Assembly (NCBI RefSeq): GCF_030540645.1 | Contig: NZ_JAUNVV010000031.1 | Span: forward strand, 1 to 34,853 | Length of the DNA: 34,853 nucleotides | Reading direction: 5' to 3' | Origin: Arthrobacter sp. | Lineage (GTDB): Bacteria > Actinomycetota > Actinomycetes > Actinomycetales > Micrococcaceae | Shown: in pieces, positions 30,531 to 34,853 of the stretch | How positions within the stretch are numbered: position 1 is the first letter of the stretch | Layout: the number at the start of each line of letters is the position of its first letter | Translations under genes and position numbers: made by a program | Notes under the pieces: generated by a model | The model's input: only the letters and a program-made list of their open reading frames with translations | Told to the model about the DNA's origin: nothing | The model's database searches: none

Positions 30531-32846
30531 CTAGTGGGCGGCGGCGAAGGCGGGCGCATCGGTCTTTTCGAGGCGGACGACGACGGACTTGGACACCGGG
30601 GTGTTGCTGCCTTCCGCCGTGTCATCGAGGGCAACAAGGACGTTCGCTTCGGGAAAGTATGCCGCCACGCAGCCGCGTGCTGTGGGGAAGCTGATGATCC
30701 GCTGCTGGCGCAGGACCCGGTCGACGCCGTCGACCGATTCGCTGTGGATGTCCACGTAGCTGCCGTTGGGAATGCCGAGCTCGACCAAGTCGGAGGGGTT
30801 GACGAACAGCACCTGCCGACCCTTCTTCACTCCTCGGTAACGGTCGTTGAGGCTGTACATGGTGGTGTTGAATTGGTCATGGGAGCGCACTGTCTGCAGC
30901 AGCAGCCTGCCCTTGGGCACCTGAACGGTTTCAAGCTCGCCCACGCTGAACATCGCCTTGCCGGTCGGGGTGGGGAACGTGCGGCTGTCCCGTGGCGGGT
31001 GCGGCAGCACGAATCCGCCCCATTGGCGGACCTTGGCGTTGTAGTCGCTGCATCCCGGAACTACATGACTGATGTGCTCGCGAATGGTGTCGTAGTTGGC
31101 CTCGAATCCGGCCCAGTCGATGGGATGGTTCTTGCCCAGGACGGCGCGGGCCAGGTGGCTGACAATCGCCATCTCGGACAGGATTCCCACGGCCACCGGC
31201 TCAACCTTGCCGCTGGAGGCATGGACGGCGCAGACAGTGTCCTCCACTGTCACGAACTGTTCGCCGGTGGCTTGCCTGTCAATCTCGGTCCGGCCCAGGG
31301 TGGGAAGGATCAGCGCCTGAGCGCCCACAAACGCGTGGGAGCGGTTGAGCTTCGTAGAGACCTGGACCGTCAGCTTCAGCTTTTGTAATGCAGCCTCGGC
31401 TACGGCCGTATCTGAGATGGCTCCAACCAGGTTGCCACCCATGGCAAAAAGCACCTTCAGCATTCCATCCCGCATGGCACGGATGCTTTGGACGGCGTCG
31501 AAGCCGTGGGCACGGGGCGGGTCAAAGTTGAACTCCTTGCCCAGGGCATCCAGAAAGTGGTCAGGCATTTGTTCCCAAATGCCCATGGTCCGGTCCCCTT
31601 GAACATTGCTGTGCCCGCGGATGGGCGAGGGGCCCGCGCCGGGCTTGCCAATGTTGCCGCGCAGCAGTAGCAGGTTGATGATTTCCTTAATGGTGGGCAC
31701 GGCCTTCTTGTGCTGGGTCAGGCCCATGGCCCACGTGACGATGACCTTGTCGGCCTTCAAGTAGCGGCTGGCGAGTTCGTCAATCTCCGCAGTGCGCAGT
31801 CCGGTGGCTTCCCGGACCGCCTTCTCGTCCACGTTTTCAATGTGCGCCCGGTACTCCTCAAGCCCCTGACAGTGCTCTTCCAGGAACGCATGATCCAGGA
31901 CGGCACCGGGCGCGGCCGCCTCTGCAGCGAAGACGCGCTTGGCCACGGCCTGCATAAGGGCCATGTCACCGGCCAGCCTGATCTGCAGGAACTGGTCAGC
32001 CAGGTCGGTGCCCTTGCCCACCAGACCGCGGGGGCGCTGCGGATTCTTGAAGTTGATCAGCCCGGCCTCCGGAAGCGGGTTGATGGCGACAATGGTGGAG
32101 CCGGCATCCTTGGCCTCCTCCAATGCGGTGAGCATGCGTGGATGGCAGGTGCCCGGGTTCTGCCCCATGATGATGATCAGGTCTGACTTTTCAAAGTCCT
32201 CATAGGCGATGGCAGACTTGCCGATGCCGATGGTCTCCTCCATCGCCTTACCGGTGGATTCGTGGCACATGTTGGAGCAGTCCGGCAGGTTGTTAGTGCC
32301 GAACGCGCGGGCGAAGAGCTGGTATTGGAACGCGGTCTCGTTGCTGGTGCGCCCGCTCGTGTAGAACGTGGCCTCATCCGGTGAATCAAGATCGTTCAGC
32401 TCACGGGCCACAATACGGAAGGCGTTCTCCCAGCTGATGGGCTGGTAGTGATCAGACCCTGCGGGTTTGTACATGGGTTCCACAAGCCGCCCCTGCTGGC
32501 CTAGCCAGTATTCGCTGCGGCTGCGCAGCGACGAGACGGAGTTATTTTCCCAGAAGTCGCGCCCGATGGTCAGCAGCCCCGCCTCCCACGTGACAGCCTT
32601 GGCGCCGTTCTCACAAAATTCCGCGGTCTTGCGCTCGGGCGGGTCCGGCCACGCGCAGCTCATGCAGTCGAAGCCGTCCTTCTGGTTCATGGCCAGCAAC
32701 GTCTTCGCTGACCGCGTGACGCCCATCTCGGCGACGGCTTGGGGCATGGAATACTGCAGGCTGGGCAGTCCTCCGGCCGATCGTTTGGGCTTGCTGACCT
32801 GCAGCTCGGCATCCGACTCATCCTGGACTGGGGGCTTGATGCTCAT
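30531..32846 (-). CDS. FdhF/YdeP family molybdopterin oxidoreductase
   Basis: This protein of 771 residues belongs to the molybdopterin (bis-MGD) oxidoreductase superfamily, in the YdeP/FdhF branch related to formate dehydrogenase alpha. Marks include GFDCMSCAWPDPPERK near residue 57, with a CxxC pair, SGRTSNETAFQYQLFARAFGTNN, and the Cys in CSNMCHES, which is the likely Mo ligand. The C-terminal domain (SHDQFNTTMYSLNDRYRGV, ARGCVAAYFPEANVL) binds the pterin. Unlike typical formate dehydrogenases, no beta/gamma subunit or fdhD gene is adjacent in this window. Two starts (GTG 32855, ATG 32846) are possible; AAAAGG lies 11 bases before the ATG. The substrate is unknown. Confidence 0.88.
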   Translation of the reverse strand: MSIKPPVQDESDAELQVSKPKRSAGGLPSLQYSMPQAVAEMGVTRSAKTLLAMNQKDGFDCMSCAWPDPPERKTAEFCENGAKAVTWEAGLLTIGRDFWENNSVSSLRSRSEYWLGQQGRLVEPMYKPAGSDHYQPISWENAFRIVARELNDLDSPDEATFYTSGRTSNETAFQYQLFARAFGTNNLPDCSNMCHESTGKAMEETIGIGKSAIAYEDFEKSDLIIIMGQNPGTCHPRMLTALEEAKDAGSTIVAINPLPEAGLINFKNPQRPRGLVGKGTDLADQFLQIRLAGDMALMQAVAKRVFAAEAAAPGAVLDHAFLEEHCQGLEEYRAHIENVDEKAVREATGLRTAEIDELASRYLKADKVIVTWAMGLTQHKKAVPTIKEIINLLLLRGNIGKPGAGPSPIRGHSNVQGDRTMGIWEQMPDHFLDALGKEFNFDPPRAHGFDAVQSIRAMRDGMLKVLFAMGGNLVGAISDTAVAEAALQKLKLTVQVSTKLNRSHAFVGAQALILPTLGRTEIDRQATGEQFVTVEDTVCAVHASSGKVEPVAVGILSEMAIVSHLARAVLGKNHPIDWAGFEANYDTIREHISHVVPGCSDYNAKVRQWGGFVLPHPPRDSRTFPTPTGKAMFSVGELETVQVPKGRLLLQTVRSHDQFNTTMYSLNDRYRGVKKGRQVLFVNPSDLVELGIPNGSYVDIHSESVDGVDRVLRQQRIISFPTARGCVAAYFPEANVLVALDDTAEGSNTPVSKSVVVRLEKTDAPAFAAAH

Positions 32847-33047
32847 TGCGCACACAACCTTTTGCTTGAAGAATGAACTCTCCGGGCCAAGTGGCGGCAG
32901 CCAGCTGGATCGGTTCCGCGCACGCCGTCATGCAGGCTGTCCCCAACACACATGACAACGAACGCGATATTGGCGGTTCAATTTGTCTAGCACCACCCGC
33001 AGGGAAAGGCAATGGAACTTAGGTCCGGCATCGCTGGCCCGTACGCG

Positions 33048-34853
33048 TCACTTGTAGAGCGTATTTTCCTTTTCAACCAAGGTCAGGATGTCATACGTGG
33101 CAACGACGTCGCCGTTTTGGTTGTGCAAAACAGTGTCCCAGCAGACCTCGCCGTAGTCGTCGGTAGTGCGAGGGGTGATCTGCTTGGCCGTCAACGTCAC
33201 GCGGATGGAATCCCCGGCCGCAACAGGCGTGCGGAAGCGAAGGCTTTCCAGCCCATAGTTGGCCAGCACCGGTCCCGGAGCGGGCTCCACAAACAGTCCG
33301 GCCGCCCACGAGACCAGCAGGTACCCGTGGGCCACTATGCCAGGAAAGAACGGGTTCCTTTCCGCGGCCGCCGCGTCCGTGTGGGCATAGAACGTGTCGC
33401 CGGTGCTCTTTGCGAATGCCGCAATGTCCTCCAGCGTGACTTGGCGCAGCCCCGAGGCAAACGCATCGCCAATGTGCAGCTCGGCGAGGGACTTCCGGAA
33501 CGGATGCACCGCCCCCTCCACCCCGCCAAACTCCGGCACCCCGGCCAGCACGCGGTCCGCGCCCGCGTGCCACACACCGGTCACGGCCGTGAGCATGTTC
33601 GGTGAGCCCTGGATGGCCGTGCGCTGCATGTGGTGTTTGACCGAACGGATGCCGCCCAACTCCTCGCCGCCACCAGCACGCCCCGGCCCGCCGTGCACCA
33701 GGTGCGGCACCGGCGATCCATGGCCGGTCGAGGAGCGCGCATCCTCACGGTTCAGCACCAGCACCCGCCCGTGGTGGGAGGCAATTCCCGTCACCACCGC
33801 GCGCGCAAAGTCGGGGTCATTCGTGCACACCGTCGCCACGAGAGACCCGGCCCCCAGCGCTGCGAGCCGGACCGCTTCGGAGGCGCCGCCGTCGTGCGTG
33901 GAAAAACCCAGCACACCGCACACGGGACCAAACGCCTCCAGGGTGTGCACGGCCGGGGCTTCGGAATCGGCCCAGTCGAGCAGCACCGGGGACATGAATG
34001 CGCCATGTTCGACGCCGGATGCCGGGCTCTGCGCGTGCCTCACCTGGGGCGCGTCCAGGGTTCCCCAGGCGAGCTCTCCACCGGCCGCGAGCATGGCTTC
34101 GACGGCAGCGCGGACGTCGGCCAGCTGTTCCAGCGAGGCGAGCGCCCCCATGGTCACCCCCTCGGCGCGGGGATCGCCCACCACCACGCGTTCGGTGAGC
34201 CTGGCGCCCACGGCCACAATGACGTCGGCGCGCAGGTCTTCGGGGACAATGGCGCGGCGGACGGCCGTGCACTTTTGCCCCGCCTTGACGGTCATCTCCG
34301 TCACGACCGATTTGATGAACGCATCAAATTCCGGCGTTCCCCGGACCGCGTCAGGACCAAGGATGGCGGCGTTGAGCGAGTCTGTTTCGGCACTCAGGCG
34401 GACGCCGCCGTGGGCAACGTTGGGGTGGGCACGCAGAAGGTTCGCGGTGCTGGCGGAGCCGGTGAAGGAGACCATGTCCCGGTAGTCGAGCTTATCCACC
34501 AGCGTGCGGGCCGAACCTGAAATCAGTTGGAGCGACCCGGGCGGCAGGATCCCGGATTCGATCATGACGCGCACGGTCGCCGCGGCGAGATACCCGCTGG
34601 GCGTGGCCGGCTTGACGATGGTGGGAACACCTGCGATGAATGCCGGGGCAAACTTTTCCAGCATGCCCCAGACGGGGAAGTTGAAGGCGTTGATCTGCAC
34701 GTCCACGCCGGCGATCGGGGTGTAGATGTGCTCGCCGATGAAGGAGCCGTCCTTGCTGAGCACTTCCACCGGCCCCTCGACAATGACATTGCTGTTGGGC
34801 AGTTCGCGCCGGCCCTTGGAGGACAGCGTGAACAGCACCCCGATGCCACCGTC
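33048..34853 (-). CDS. paaZ: Oxepin-CoA hydrolase / 3-oxo-5,6-dehydrosuberyl-CoA semialdehyde dehydrogenase (5' end beyond window)
   Basis: PaaZ opens the oxepin ring and oxidises the resulting semialdehyde in phenylacetate breakdown. About 602 residues are visible; the frame is still open at the right edge, so the N-terminal part is outside. The aldehyde dehydrogenase domain shows QINAFNFPVWGMLEKFAPA, KPATPSGYLA, FTGSASTANLL, the catalytic-Glu region LSAETDSLNAAIL and the catalytic Cys in AGQKCTAVRRAI. The C-terminal MaoC-like hydratase domain shows DTFYAHTDAAAAERNPFFPGIVAHGYLLVSWAAGLFV. It lies about 7 kb from paaA, separated by the regulator, the HNH gene, remnants and the oxidoreductase. 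Confidence 0.93.
   Translation of the reverse strand, partial: DGGIGVLFTLSSKGRRELPNSNVIVEGPVEVLSKDGSFIGEHIYTPIAGVDVQINAFNFPVWGMLEKFAPAFIAGVPTIVKPATPSGYLAAATVRVMIESGILPPGSLQLISGSARTLVDKLDYRDMVSFTGSASTANLLRAHPNVAHGGVRLSAETDSLNAAILGPDAVRGTPEFDAFIKSVVTEMTVKAGQKCTAVRRAIVPEDLRADVIVAVGARLTERVVVGDPRAEGVTMGALASLEQLADVRAAVEAMLAAGGELAWGTLDAPQVRHAQSPASGVEHGAFMSPVLLDWADSEAPAVHTLEAFGPVCGVLGFSTHDGGASEAVRLAALGAGSLVATVCTNDPDFARAVVTGIASHHGRVLVLNREDARSSTGHGSPVPHLVHGGPGRAGGGEELGGIRSVKHHMQRTAIQGSPNMLTAVTGVWHAGADRVLAGVPEFGGVEGAVHPFRKSLAELHIGDAFASGLRQVTLEDIAAFAKSTGDTFYAHTDAAAAERNPFFPGIVAHGYLLVSWAAGLFVEPAPGPVLANYGLESLRFRTPVAAGDSIRVTLTAKQITPRTTDDYGEVCWDTVLHNQNGDVVATYDILTLVEKENTLYK

Noticed and set aside
32847-33047. 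Hidden gene or strong terminator between the oxidoreductase and paaZ
   Set aside because: I see no protein-like frame, no convincing hairpin with a T run and no well-spaced promoter in these 200 bases.

Overview
The window looks like chromosomal DNA from a high-GC Gram-positive actinobacterium, most likely Arthrobacter or a close Micrococcaceae relative. This rests on the high GC, the GTG/TTG starts with 1-4 bp stop/start overlaps, the menaquinone gene set with a MenJ-type reductase, the DUF222/HNH protein, and the TetR-regulated phenylacetate (paa) genes. Genus assignment is inference. There are no rRNA, tRNA, CRISPR or insertion-sequence genes that I can see.

Layout. (1) Positions 1-4838 and 7833-10616 hold menaquinone synthesis: polyprenyl diphosphate synthase, MenJ-like reductase and MenG on the minus strand, divergent menF, then menC-menD on the minus strand. 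(2) An amino-acid ABC transporter operon (lipoprotein, permease, ATPase; 5003-7697) splits the men genes; a GTGA-N6-TCAC palindrome lies upstream and a large inverted-repeat element ends it. (3) A PAP2 phosphatase is at 10691-11593. (4) On the minus strand, 17309-11642 carries a branched-chain 2-oxo acid dehydrogenase operon (E1 alpha, E1 beta, E2), followed by an MBL-fold hydrolase and an MFS transporter. An Lrp/AsnC regulator is divergent from it. (5) Positions 18119-21396 are a mixed region: PEP-mutase-like enzyme, lipoprotein, VOC protein, membrane protein, and two decayed genes. (6) The minus-strand paaABCDE operon plus an enoyl-CoA hydratase/isomerase gene occupies 26325-21383, with a recognisable promoter and PaaR-type operator. 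(7) Positions 26455-30510 hold a hypothetical gene, a remnant of paaK, the TetR regulator, a DUF222/HNH protein and a DUF427 remnant. (8) A YdeP/FdhF-type molybdopterin oxidoreductase follows, then paaZ, which runs off the right edge.

How the genes work together. The men genes supply the quinone ring (MenF, MenD, MenC), the isoprenoid tail (polyprenyl synthase), ring methylation (MenG) and tail saturation (MenJ). The paa genes epoxidise phenylacetyl-CoA (PaaABCDE), isomerise it (PaaG-like) and open the ring (PaaZ). The ligase that would feed this pathway, PaaK, survives here only as a broken fragment.

The most unusual signals are repeat-derived, frame-preserving insertions inside two apparently working enzymes (MenD and the N-terminus of PaaC) and a cluster of decayed genes: a CPBP protease lacking its catalytic core, a frameshifted small gene, paaK, and a DUF427 gene. 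I did not find a new multi-gene defence or biosynthetic system.
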